10,830 nt of DNA from CAKZML01 sp041571575 (GTDB lineage: Bacteria > Pseudomonadota > Gammaproteobacteria > Steroidobacterales > BM003): positions 1 to 10,830 of the forward strand of contig JBFFTZ010000059.1 in the NCBI GenBank assembly GCA_041571575.1. Reading direction: 5' to 3'. Numbering within the stretch: the first letter of the stretch is position 1; every line of letters starts with the position of its first letter. Made by a program: the position numbers and the translations under genes. Under the pieces are notes generated by a model. It worked only from the letters and a program-made list of their open reading frames with translations. It searched no databases and was not told where the DNA came from. Below, piece by piece: positions 1 through 6,344 of the stretch.

Positions 1-7
1 TCTTGGC

Positions 8-24
8 TCTTTCCTGAAGAAAGA
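8..24 (-). other. Small hairpin just 3' of tRNA-Phe
   Basis: Immediately after the encoded CCA, the minus strand can form the 6-bp stem TCTTTC/GAAAGA around a 5-base loop. No T-run follows before the window edge, so it is not a convincing terminator. It may mark the 3' trailer that is trimmed from the precursor. Confidence 0.25.
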
Positions 25-25
25 A

Positions 26-101
26 TGGTGGCCAGGGGCGGAATCGAACCACCGACACGCGGATTTTCAATCCGCTGCTCTACCAACTGAGCTACCTGGC
101 C
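26..101 (-). tRNA. tRNA-Phe (anticodon GAA)
   Basis: On the minus strand this folds as a complete 76-base tRNA. It has a 7-bp acceptor stem GGCCAGG (95-101) with CCTGGCC (30-36), a D arm GCTC/GAGC, an anticodon stem GCGGA/TCCGC, and the loop TTGAAAA with anticodon GAA. The T arm is GGTGG/CCGCC around TTCGATT, followed by discriminator A and an encoded 3' CCA (26-28). Anticodon GAA reads UUU and UUC, so it delivers phenylalanine. It lies on the same strand as yggX, downstream of it. It is probably transcribed from the promoter at 236-264 through a leader of about 128 bases that contains a broken second copy. Every canonical arm is intact, so I see no reason to doubt function. Confidence 0.98.
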
Positions 102-117
102 ACTTTTTCAAACTGTC

Positions 118-199
118 GTGCCGGAAGCGGCGGATTTTCAATCCTTGCCTACCCTGTCGCTTGCGCGACCCCGCTACCTGGCCACTTTTTCAAACTGTC
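118..199 (-). pseudogene. Degenerate tandem copy of tRNA-Phe in the tRNA leader
   Basis: Two blocks of the neighbouring tRNA-Phe recur here. A 27-base block (173-199), spanning the 5' flank and the acceptor/D-stem start, is identical to 91-117. A 15-base block (130-144), covering the anticodon arm with GAA, is identical to 59-73. The offsets differ (82 and 71 bases), so 11 extra bases lie between the blocks. Where the D arm should be there is a hairpin GTCGC-GCAA-GCGAC (156-169) with a GNRA-type tetraloop. Where the T arm should be there is GCCG-CTTC-CGGC (120-131). The matching 3' acceptor strand, the T loop and CCA are missing, so it cannot be an ordinary tRNA. The simplest reading is a tandem duplication that decayed. 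A structured leader RNA with a role of its own is the alternative. Confidence 0.75.
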
Positions 200-227
200 T
201 TGATGATAGGCCAAAGGCAATCATCAA
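200..227 (-). repeat. Inverted repeat at the predicted 5' end of the tRNA-Phe transcript
   Basis: Eight-base perfect arms TTGATGAT and ATCATCAA flank a 12-base centre that can itself pair GCC with GGC. The predicted transcription start lies at 228-230, so this hairpin would form the very 5' end of the primary transcript. No T-run follows on either strand, which argues against a terminator. Confidence 0.45.
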
Positions 228-235
228 GGGCGCGT

Positions 236-264
236 ATTAAACCGGGACTGAGGCCCACAGTCAA
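236..264 (-). promoter_or_regulatory. Sigma70-type promoter for tRNA-Phe
   Basis: On the minus strand TTGACT (259-264, five of six consensus matches) is followed by a 17-base spacer and TTTAAT (236-241, five of six matches). The bases after the -10 read ACGCGCCC. Such a GC-rich discriminator is typical of stringently controlled stable-RNA promoters. Initiation would fall near 228-230, giving a leader of about 128 bases before the tRNA. The promoter lies between yggX and the tRNA, so the tRNA can be made independently of the upstream protein operon. Confidence 0.65.
246..262. repeat. Imperfect palindrome overlapping the tRNA promoter -35
   Basis: The minus strand reads GACTGTGGGCCTCAGTC, a 17-base inverted repeat with a single mismatched pair. 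It overlaps the last bases of the -35 element and runs into the spacer. It could be an operator, or a weak hairpin limiting read-through from yggX. The sequence alone does not decide. Confidence 0.35.
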
Positions 265-312
265 GCCAAAAGCGGCTGTCGGGACCATCCGGGCAAACCA
301 CACCAGGATATT

Positions 313-582
313 CTACTCCTCCGGAGTGAATCCTTCAGGTTTGGTCGCCCCGCCGAAGAAGAAAAATTTCTCCATTTCTTCTTCCAGGAATTTGCGAGCC
401 TTGGGTTCGATGGGAGTCAGGCGATACTCGTTGATGAGCATGGTCTGGTGGGCCAGCCAACGCTGCCAGGCCTCCTTGGAGACGTTGTCGTACAACCGCT
501 TCCCCAGGTCTCCGGGATAGGGAACCCAGTCCAGGCCCTCGGCCTCGCGACCCAGCAACACACATTTCACCATTCTGGCCAT
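313..582 (-). CDS. yggX: Fe(2+)-trafficking / oxidative damage protection protein YggX
   Basis: This is an 89-residue cytoplasmic protein of the YggX family, about the usual length (E. coli about 91). The family protects Fe-S enzymes from oxidative damage and is thought to handle labile ferrous iron. Visible family features are Cys7, the REAEG block (12-16), the YPG.LG block near 22-27, the SKEAW...QTMLINE segment (35-52) and the GFTPE tail. The start at 582 aligns exactly with the E. coli start, keeping M-x-R and Cys7 in register, and has AGGAAG a suitable distance upstream. The gene begins 10 bases after the mutY stop, so its ribosome binding site overlaps the end of the mutY region. The mutY-yggX pair is also known in E. 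coli. It is the last gene of the operon, and I see no clear terminator after it. Confidence 0.96.
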   Translation of the reverse strand: MARMVKCVLLGREAEGLDWVPYPGDLGKRLYDNVSKEAWQRWLAHQTMLINEYRLTPIEPKARKFLEEEMEKFFFFGGATKPEGFTPEE

Positions 583-592
583 GCCTACTTCC

Positions 593-1666
593 TCACCTTG
601 TCTTTGATACAGGACTGTCCTGATCCAGCCTCTCCAGCAATCGCTGGACCGGCGCAGCCAGCCCCAACTGAGCCGACAGGCCGTGTTTATACCAGACCCG
701 CTCCGCCTCGGCCACGTTACCCCCTGTGGCAGCCCCCATATTCAACAACACCGGGGAGATGTCCAGGTGAAAATGACTGAAGGCATGCCTGAAGCCGTCC
801 AACTGACTGACCCCGTCCGGACTGGCTCCCAGGTGTTCCCGGGTCCAGTCCTCCGGCGCCTGCTCCTGTGGTGCCTCGGGTAGGCACCACAGCCCGCCCC
901 ACAATCCCGATGGGGGACGCTTTTGCAGCAAGACCGCGCCGTCCTCGCGCCTGGCCACCAGCCACCGGGCCTGGCGGACCGGCAGGACTTTCTTCGGTCG
1001 CCTGCCAGGAAACTCGGCAATCCTGTCCTGGGCCAGGGCTTCGCAGGTCCCGTTGAACGGACACTGCTCACACTGGGGCTTGCTGCGACGGCACACGGTC
1101 GCCCCCAGGTCCATGATGGCCTGGGTATAGGTTTCCACCTCCACGGCCGGGGTGCAGGCATCCGACAGCGCCCACAGGCGCTGTTCCACGGCCCGCTGCC
1201 CCGCCCAGCCTTCCACCGCAAAATGCCGAGCCAGCACCCGCTTCACGTTGCCGTCCAGTATCGGGTGACGCTGACCCGAAGACAGGGCAAGAATGGCCCC
1301 GGCAGTGGAGCGGCCTATCCCCGGCAGGCTCTGCATTTGCTCGATATCCGTTGGAAAAACGCTATCAAAGTCGTTCACCACCACCTGGGCCGCCTTGTGC
1401 AGGTTGCGAGCCCGGGCGTAATAGCCCAGGCCGGACCACAGGCCCAGCACCTGGTCTTCCGGGGCCCGGGCCAGGGACTGCACATCGGGGAAGCGGGCCA
1501 TGAATCGCTCAAAATACGGGATGACCGTGGCTACCTGGGTCTGCTGGAGCATGATCTCCGAGATCCAGACCCGGTAGGGGGCCTTGTCGGTTTGCCAGGG
1601 CAGGTCGTGGCGACCGAAGCGCGCGTGCCAGTTCACCAGGCGTTGTGAGAATGAATCAGATGCCAT
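593..1666 (-). CDS. mutY: Adenine DNA glycosylase MutY
   Basis: The 357-residue protein removes adenine mispaired with 8-oxoguanine, preventing G:C to T:A transversions. The catalytic core carries Glu37 in WISEIMLQQTQV, the helix-hairpin-helix LPGIGRSTAGAIL (114-126) and catalytic Asp138 in ILDGNVKRV. The iron-sulfur loop has Cys192, Cys199, Cys202 and Cys208, spaced C-X6-C-X2-C-X5-C. All of these fall at the same residue numbers as in E. coli MutY as I recall it. The C-terminal Nudix-like 8-oxoG recognition domain (from about 225) has GLWGGLW and FSHFH (296-300). The start lies 6 bases after the preceding stop and has only a weak Shine-Dalgarno match, so translation is probably coupled to the upstream gene. 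The product is complete, with no missing key residue. Confidence 0.97.
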   Translation of the reverse strand: MASDSFSQRLVNWHARFGRHDLPWQTDKAPYRVWISEIMLQQTQVATVIPYFERFMARFPDVQSLARAPEDQVLGLWSGLGYYARARNLHKAAQVVVNDFDSVFPTDIEQMQSLPGIGRSTAGAILALSSGQRHPILDGNVKRVLARHFAVEGWAGQRAVEQRLWALSDACTPAVEVETYTQAIMDLGATVCRRSKPQCEQCPFNGTCEALAQDRIAEFPGRRPKKVLPVRQARWLVARREDGAVLLQKRPPSGLWGGLWCLPEAPQEQAPEDWTREHLGASPDGVSQLDGFRHAFSHFHLDISPVLLNMGAATGGNVAEAERVWYKHGLSAQLGLAAPVQRLLERLDQDSPVSKTR

Positions 1667-1672
1667 TACCGA

Positions 1673-2284
1673 TCAGTCCGGTGAGGAATGCGCCACGTCC
1701 AGTTCCCGGGCTGCCGCCTCAAGCCGCTGCAGCGCGTCCTTGCCACCCTTGGTTAGCACATAGCGAATGATCGGCGGACCGATCAGCGGCGGCACCCAGA
1801 ACTTGGGGGTCAACTCCATGCGATAGACCAGGCGCGTGCTCTCACCGTCTGCGGTGAGCACCCACTCGGTCACCCCCTGCTCCAGGTTGCTGAACTGGGG
1901 AATGACCGTGGCCACGATTCTCTGGTTGGACCGGGTGTCCAGGCGCTCGACTTTTTCCACGTTGCGGCAGACGAAGAGCATGCAGCCCTGGGCCAGGGTA
2001 TACACCCGTGGCGCTCCATCTGGACCGGGCTCCAGGTACCGACTTTCCTCGTAGACGCTGCTTAGCCTGGTGAAGTTGTCGTAATCCAGCAGAACCTGGT
2101 AGACCGACGGCACACTCGCCTCCAGGATGCTCTCGGACACCATAAAATACCGGTCGTCGGTATTTGAGACCTGGATATCAATCAGTTCGGCGGCTGCGGC
2201 AAGGCCTGGACAGAACACCGTTCCTGCCAGTAACGCAAACACCACCGACCAGGCTGAAAACCTGTCTTTACGCAATTTGCCCAA
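1673..2284 (-). CDS. Exported SRPBCC/START-like domain protein
   Basis: This is a 203-residue protein. Its N-terminus looks like a Sec signal peptide: basic residues (KLRKDR), a hydrophobic core to about residue 28, and an Ala-rich cleavage site near 31-32 before ELIDIQV. The mature part resembles the SRPBCC (START / polyketide cyclase-like) fold. It has an early strand with EASVPSVYQVLLDYDNFTRL, a conserved feature where the domain begins with a helix and the 'DYDNFxRL' type segment, then alternating strands and a long C-terminal helix (GGKDALQRLEAAAREL). Members bind hydrophobic ligands in a cavity, but the ligand here is unknown. The gene starts 2 bases after the asmA-family stop and runs into mutY after 6 bases, so it is inside the operon. 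A periplasmic lipid or isoprenoid-binding role alongside the AsmA-like protein is inference only. Confidence 0.75.
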   Translation of the reverse strand: MGKLRKDRFSAWSVVFALLAGTVFCPGLAAAAELIDIQVSNTDDRYFMVSESILEASVPSVYQVLLDYDNFTRLSSVYEESRYLEPGPDGAPRVYTLAQGCMLFVCRNVEKVERLDTRSNQRIVATVIPQFSNLEQGVTEWVLTADGESTRLVYRMELTPKFWVPPLIGPPIIRYVLTKGGKDALQRLEAAARELDVAHSSPD

Positions 2285-2286
2285 GC

Positions 2287-4329
2287 CTAGTTACCGAACA
2301 ACTTTTTCTTCCACTCATCGACCTTTTCTTCGATCTTCTCCTTGGCCTTTTCCTTGATCACGTCCTCCACGTCCACCGTGATCTTGGGCTCACTCAAGGT
2401 GCCGCCAATACGCAGGGGAATGGTCGCCCCGCGAAGATCACCCAGGTCCTGGGTGGCATCGGCGGGGGGCGCTTCATGCACCCTGGCCTTCAGGCGGTAA
2501 TCCAGTGTCTGCTTCGCCAGGTCTACCCCGCCCGCACCGGTGATCTTCATCACCGGATTGGAAATATCCAGGTCATCACTGCTGATCACGCCATCTTTTA
2601 CCGTGGCGCTGACCTTCATGGCATCAAACGGCGTGCGCTTCTCGCCGCTGCGGGCCGGCGGCGCCTGCTTGGCCAACAGTGACTGTGCCCGCTGAAGCTC
2701 GTATACCAGGTCCACCCCTTCCAGGGCTCCCTCGCTCACCGCCAGGTCCAGGTTGCCTGACAGCGAGGCCAGCATGCCTTTCACGGTTTTCCCGGTGGCT
2801 GACAGGGTGAAACCGCCGCCGGCCGCCCCGGAAATAAACTCGTGGTCAGACAGCACCTTCATCACCGGGCCCAACTGCACCCCGGTGAGACGTTCTTTCA
2901 GGGACAGGCGCGCCTGGTCCCCCGTGGCGTCCAGGCGCACATCGCCCTCATACTGCCCGCCATAGAATTTGGTCTTCAACGGGTGCAGCCTGAGCACGCC
3001 CCCGGAGGCATTGACCGTCACCAGGGCATCGGTGAACACCAGACCCGACAGGCGCAACTCACCGGCCTTAAGCTGTCCCTTGGCATTCAGGAATTTAAGC
3101 CCCGACAGGTCCAGTTCCTCATCGGTGGCGGCGTCTCCGCTGTCGCGGTCCGCATCATCCTCGGCAGGCGGCAGGTAGCGATCCAGGTCAATCCCGTCCA
3201 CGACCAGGTCAAAGGTCATGGCCTGGCGATCCAGGTCAACGACACTGAAGCGGCCATCCAGGCGAGTTTGATCCAGGACCGCCTTCAGGTCACTGAGTAC
3301 CGCTGAATTGCCGTCTAAGGCCAGGGCGGCATCCAGCGCGAAGGAAGACATGGCCTGGGGATCACCGGTGACTACGGGACTTCCAGCCTTGGCAAGAACC
3401 TCCCTAAGATTCATCTCAGGGACCTTGATCTTGCCCTTGATACGGGGTGTATCGGAGGTCACACCGGTGCCGGTCAGCTCCGCTTCCAGACTGGCGCCCA
3501 GGGACCGGGCCAGCAGTCCTTTCACCGACAGCGCACCGTCGTCCAAATCCAGGGTCAGCGATTCGATAGCGCTCTTCACGTCTATCGAGCCACCCGGCAA
3601 TTCAGGGCCGGAAAGCTTCATGTCCAGGGCCAGGCCCCTCGCCGCAATCGCGCTGAAACCGCTGGCGATTTCCAGGTTGGTGGCCAGGTTCAACCGCATG
3701 CTCTGTTTCTTGTCCAGGTCCAGGACAAAACTCACCGCCAGGCCCACCGGCTCGGCGAGGCTTACAGACCCGGTGGCCAGGTTGAAATTTGTCAACTCCA
3801 TGCTGCTTCCGGACTGCCGGTCATCCCACAGCAAGGAGGCATTACTGACGACGATGCTGCCGATCGACAAGGCATCAAGGTCGGGCCCTGCGCCATCCAA
3901 ACCCACGTCGGGGGTCTCATCACCGCCCTCACCTGCCAGGTCTGCCCAGTTCGTCTTTCCCTGCTTGTCTGTGATCAACCGCAGGCGCATTCCATCCAGG
4001 CGCAACTCACTGATTTCCACACGTCGGCTCAGCAAGGGCAGCAACCGGATTCCCGCCCGTGCGCCCTGGATTTCGGCAAAAGGCTGGTCACCAAAACCCG
4101 GCGCGTCTGACAAGCGGGCCGGGCCCACCTCCACCGCCAGCCAGGGAAAGATGCTCAGCTTGAGATCACCGTCTATTTCAAGCTCCCGGCCCGACTGCTC
4201 CTGGACCTGGGTCGCCAGTTCGTCACGGTAATCATTGGGATCAAAAAGCAGCGAAACTGCCAGCCCTATAAGCAGAACCAGGCCTATCAAGCCACCAAGA
4301 ATTACTCCAACAATTTTTACGGCTTTCAT
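2287..4329 (-). CDS. AsmA family protein (inner-membrane anchored, periplasmic)
   Basis: From the preferred start this is a 680-residue protein. A short basic N-terminus precedes one membrane helix (about residues 5-29, VGVILGGLIGLVLLIGLAVSLL). It is followed by the hallmark AsmA opening: a DPNDYRDEL-type segment, then GRELEIDGDLKLSIFPWLAVEVGPARL. The C-terminal half also resembles the AsmA C-terminal region, with GGFTLSATGKTVKGMLASLSGNLDL and DYRLKARV. It ends in a highly charged helix, EKAKEKIEEKVDEWKKK. AsmA-family proteins belong to the bridge-like, repeating-groove group implicated in phospholipid movement to the outer membrane. I chose ATG 4329 over an in-frame ATG at 4350 because GGAG sits 7 bases before it, and because 4329 leaves a normal signal anchor. 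It is the first gene of the operon. Acidic linkers occur near residues 155-170 and 390-410. Confidence 0.85.
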   Translation of the reverse strand: MKAVKIVGVILGGLIGLVLLIGLAVSLLFDPNDYRDELATQVQEQSGRELEIDGDLKLSIFPWLAVEVGPARLSDAPGFGDQPFAEIQGARAGIRLLPLLSRRVEISELRLDGMRLRLITDKQGKTNWADLAGEGGDETPDVGLDGAGPDLDALSIGSIVVSNASLLWDDRQSGSSMELTNFNLATGSVSLAEPVGLAVSFVLDLDKKQSMRLNLATNLEIASGFSAIAARGLALDMKLSGPELPGGSIDVKSAIESLTLDLDDGALSVKGLLARSLGASLEAELTGTGVTSDTPRIKGKIKVPEMNLREVLAKAGSPVVTGDPQAMSSFALDAALALDGNSAVLSDLKAVLDQTRLDGRFSVVDLDRQAMTFDLVVDGIDLDRYLPPAEDDADRDSGDAATDEELDLSGLKFLNAKGQLKAGELRLSGLVFTDALVTVNASGGVLRLHPLKTKFYGGQYEGDVRLDATGDQARLSLKERLTGVQLGPVMKVLSDHEFISGAAGGGFTLSATGKTVKGMLASLSGNLDLAVSEGALEGVDLVYELQRAQSLLAKQAPPARSGEKRTPFDAMKVSATVKDGVISSDDLDISNPVMKITGAGGVDLAKQTLDYRLKARVHEAPPADATQDLGDLRGATIPLRIGGTLSEPKITVDVEDVIKEKAKEKIEEKVDEWKKKLFGN

Positions 4330-4364
4330 GAGTCTCCACCCAGTGTGCACATTCCTGAATCGCC

Positions 4365-4370
4365 ATTATC
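4365..4370 (-). promoter_or_regulatory. Possible -10 element for the asmA-mutY-yggX operon
   Basis: The minus strand reads GATAAT, five of six matches to the sigma70 -10. It would place initiation near 4358 and a leader of about 30 bases before ATG 4329. No good -35 is seen at 16-18 bases, so this is tentative. Confidence 0.3.
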
Positions 4371-4388
4371 ACCCCAATGTCCCAAAGA

Positions 4389-4406
4389 TTTCGCATTTGT
4401 GCGAAA
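4389..4406. repeat. Inverted repeat between the divergent genes
   Basis: TTTCGCA-TTTG-TGCGAAA is a perfect 7-bp inverted repeat with a 4-base centre, and GAT/ATC flanks add pairing if one bulged base is allowed. It is centred between the divergently read asmA-like gene and the DUF4136 lipoprotein gene. It lies just upstream of the putative -10 for the minus operon. An operator is possible. No T-run supports a terminator. Confidence 0.35.
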
Positions 4407-4474
4407 ATCAGATTCGATCCTCAAGGCGTTGCCGGGGGTTGGAAATGGATTGATAACACCTAGGAGACAATGGA

Positions 4475-5050
4475 ATGTTCAAGAGAATCAAAACCGTCGC
4501 ATTGGTCGTGGCCGCCCTCGCCGGTGCCAGCCTGGTGGCTGGTTGCGCCGTCAATCCGGTGACCTCTGACTACGACAGCTCGGCCGATTTCACCAAGTAC
4601 AGTAGCTTCAATTTCGTGGCCCGACAGTCAGCGGACGGTGAACCTTACAAGAGCCTGCTGGACAAGCGACTGGAGGCGGCAATCACCAGCGAAATGCAGG
4701 CCCGTGGATACAAGCTGGTTGAGACCGGCGCCGCGACAGACCTGGTGGTTGACTACCACGCCCATGTTGAAGAGAAGCAAAAAATCGTTTCTTCTCCAGA
4801 GCCCGTCCACTGGGGTCGCGGCTGGTACGATCCCTGGCCCGCGTACAACAACACCGTGCGCACGGTGGATTACAAGCAGGGGACCCTGATCATCAACCTG
4901 GTCGATGCTGCCAGCAAACAAATGGTTTGGCAGGGCACGATGCAAGGCACGGTGAAACGCAGCGATCTGGAAAATCCCAGTGCAGCGGTCGCTGCAGCGG
5001 TGGGCAAGATGTTCAGCGAATATCCGTTCCGAGCCGGCCCGGGAAACTAA
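4475..5050 (+). CDS. DUF4136-family outer-membrane lipoprotein
   Basis: The 191-residue precursor starts with a basic, hydrophobic signal ending in the lipobox LVAGC (20-24), so Cys24 should be lipidated. Ala, not Asp, follows Cys24, which by the +2 rule favours outer-membrane localisation. The mature protein resembles DUF4136 in several segments: an early DYDSSADFTKYSSFNFV, then LDKRLEAAITSEMQARGYKLVE, then ATDLVVDYHAHVEEK, then GTLIINLVDAASKQMVWQGTM. The biochemical role of the family is unknown. The start has TAGGAG 8 bases upstream. An overlapping ATG at 4470 is out of frame and is not used. The gene stands alone on the plus strand, divergent from the asmA-like operon and convergent with the REC-EAL gene, with a shared terminator behind it. 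Confidence 0.85.
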   Translation: MFKRIKTVALVVAALAGASLVAGCAVNPVTSDYDSSADFTKYSSFNFVARQSADGEPYKSLLDKRLEAAITSEMQARGYKLVETGAATDLVVDYHAHVEEKQKIVSSPEPVHWGRGWYDPWPAYNNTVRTVDYKQGTLIINLVDAASKQMVWQGTMQGTVKRSDLENPSAAVAAAVGKMFSEYPFRAGPGN

Positions 5051-5075
5051 AACACATAAACCTGATCAGTAAATC

Positions 5076-5104
5076 AAAAGGGGCCGTCTGAACGGCCCCT
5101 TTTT
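5076..5104. terminator. Bidirectional rho-independent terminator
   Basis: GGGGCCGT (5080-5087) pairs with ACGGCCCC (5092-5099) around the 4-base loop CTGA. A T-run follows on the plus strand (5100-5104), and AAAA precedes the stem (5076-5079), giving a T-run on the minus strand as well. It lies between the ends of two convergent genes, 26 bases after the lipoprotein stop and 14 bases after the REC-EAL stop. It probably ends both transcripts. Confidence 0.93.
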
Positions 5105-5117
5105 CGTTGACTGAAAA

Positions 5118-6344
5118 TCAATCTTCCCTTGTAGTAGACCTCATCTTCACTATGTTGGAACCTTGTTGTGTCGGGTCCCCATGACTGTTCCATGCAGGAG
5201 CCACCTTGAGGAAGCGATGGGGCGGCACCGCCGGACTGATAAGAAAACCCTGCACCGAGTCACAATGCATTTCACCAAGTAAGGCCAGGGCTTCCGAGCT
5301 TTCCACTCCCTCGGCACAAACCTGCATGCCGAGTTTTTTTGCCATTACCACAAGCGTTTCCACAATCGTGTGGGCTTCGGGGTCCTGCACTATTTCGCGC
5401 ACAAAAGACGAATCAATCTTCAACTCGCTGAAAGGCATGCGGTACAACTGGGCCAGGGATGAAAACCCGGTACCGAAATCATCCACCGACAGGCCAAAGT
5501 TTTTCAGCCTGAGTCGGGTCAGGATATCCATGGTGAGCTGGGGCTCTAGCATGGCCGCGCTTTCGGTCAGTTCCACCACCACCATCGCCGGGTCCACGTT
5601 GAATTCTTTCAGGAAGCCGGCCAACCTGTCCGGGAAGTGCAAATCATTGATCAGGGCAACAGAGCAATTCACTGCCACTTTGAAAGAGTGCCCCTCGTCA
5701 TGCCAGGCGCTGATCTGCCGGGCCGCCTCGCGAAATACGAAATCAGTCAGGGGACCAATCACCCCGCTTGATTCGGCGAGGGGAATAAATTCGTTGGGAA
5801 GCATCAAGCCATATTTCGGGTGGCGCCAACGCACCAGCGCCTCTGCGGCATCCACCCGCCAACCGGTCGCGATGCGCCGCGCCTTTGGCTGGTAATACAC
5901 CTGGATCTGACCCAACTCCAGGGCCAACGTCAGATCTGAAGCGCTAATTGAACGCCCATGGGAAACCGCCCTTTCCAGGGTAGCTTCAAGGTCTTCAAGC
6001 ATGATGGGTTTGGATAATATGCCGAGCATCTTCAAGCCCAGAGATTTACCCAGGTGCTCGGCGGTAGACAGTACACGCGTGTCCATACCACTGATCAGCA
6101 CAATCTGTGCCTGGCAATCCAGGGAAGCCAGCTCACGCAACAGCTCGATACCATCGATATCAGGCATCTGCAGATCCATGACGATAATCGTGGGATCGAA
6201 ATCCTTGAATTCAGCCCTGAAGTCTTCAACCCGGGTCGTCAGGCGAGCGCTATAACCCAGGTCAGTGGCTACCTCGGCAACGAATTCACATATTCCCTCT
6301 TCGTCATCAATAACCAGCAGACGATTTGAGTTTTGTTCGGTCAT
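5118..6344 (-). CDS. REC-EAL response regulator, probable c-di-GMP phosphodiesterase
   Basis: The 408-residue cytoplasmic protein has a receiver domain (about 8-127) and an EAL domain (about 135-382). The receiver has acidic residues 13-15, phospho-acceptor Asp57 in IIVMDLQMP, Ser85 and Lys112. The EAL domain has the active-enzyme set: Glu168 in EALVRW, Asn226, Glu258 (VELTE), Asp288-Asp289 in DDFGTGFSS, Lys309 (KID), Glu345 (AEGVE) and Gln365 (QGF). It should hydrolyse cyclic di-GMP to pGpG under control of Asp57 phosphorylation. The architecture is that of Pseudomonas RocR. The last 25 residues look disordered. The start overlaps the kinase gene by 38 bases, has AAGGAAG upstream, and implies coupled translation with its likely cognate kinase. 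Confidence 0.95.
   Translation of the reverse strand: MTEQNSNRLLVIDDEEGICEFVAEVATDLGYSARLTTRVEDFRAEFKDFDPTIIVMDLQMPDIDGIELLRELASLDCQAQIVLISGMDTRVLSTAEHLGKSLGLKMLGILSKPIMLEDLEATLERAVSHGRSISASDLTLALELGQIQVYYQPKARRIATGWRVDAAEALVRWRHPKYGLMLPNEFIPLAESSGVIGPLTDFVFREAARQISAWHDEGHSFKVAVNCSVALINDLHFPDRLAGFLKEFNVDPAMVVVELTESAAMLEPQLTMDILTRLRLKNFGLSVDDFGTGFSSLAQLYRMPFSELKIDSSFVREIVQDPEAHTIVETLVVMAKKLGMQVCAEGVESSEALALLGEMHCDSVQGFLISPAVPPHRFLKVAPAWNSHGDPTQQGSNIVKMRSTTRED

Noticed and set aside
118..199. A second functional tRNA-Phe
   Set aside because: It has no 3' acceptor strand, T loop or CCA, and the D arm is replaced, so it cannot be aminoacylated as a normal tRNA.
923..1648. 241-codon open frame on the plus strand opposite mutY
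   Set aside because: The composition is unlike a folded protein, and it is fully antisense to an intact mutY with all catalytic residues.
3308..4231. 307-codon open frame on the plus strand opposite the AsmA-like gene
   Set aside because: It is Ser/Arg/Pro-rich with no recognisable domain. It lies wholly antisense to a well-supported gene, so it is a by-product of GC-rich codon use.
4429..4457. TTGCCG - 17 bases - GATAAC as a promoter for the DUF4136 lipoprotein
   Set aside because: Spacing is ideal, but initiation would fall near 4464, inside the TAGGAG ribosome binding site, leaving no usable leader.
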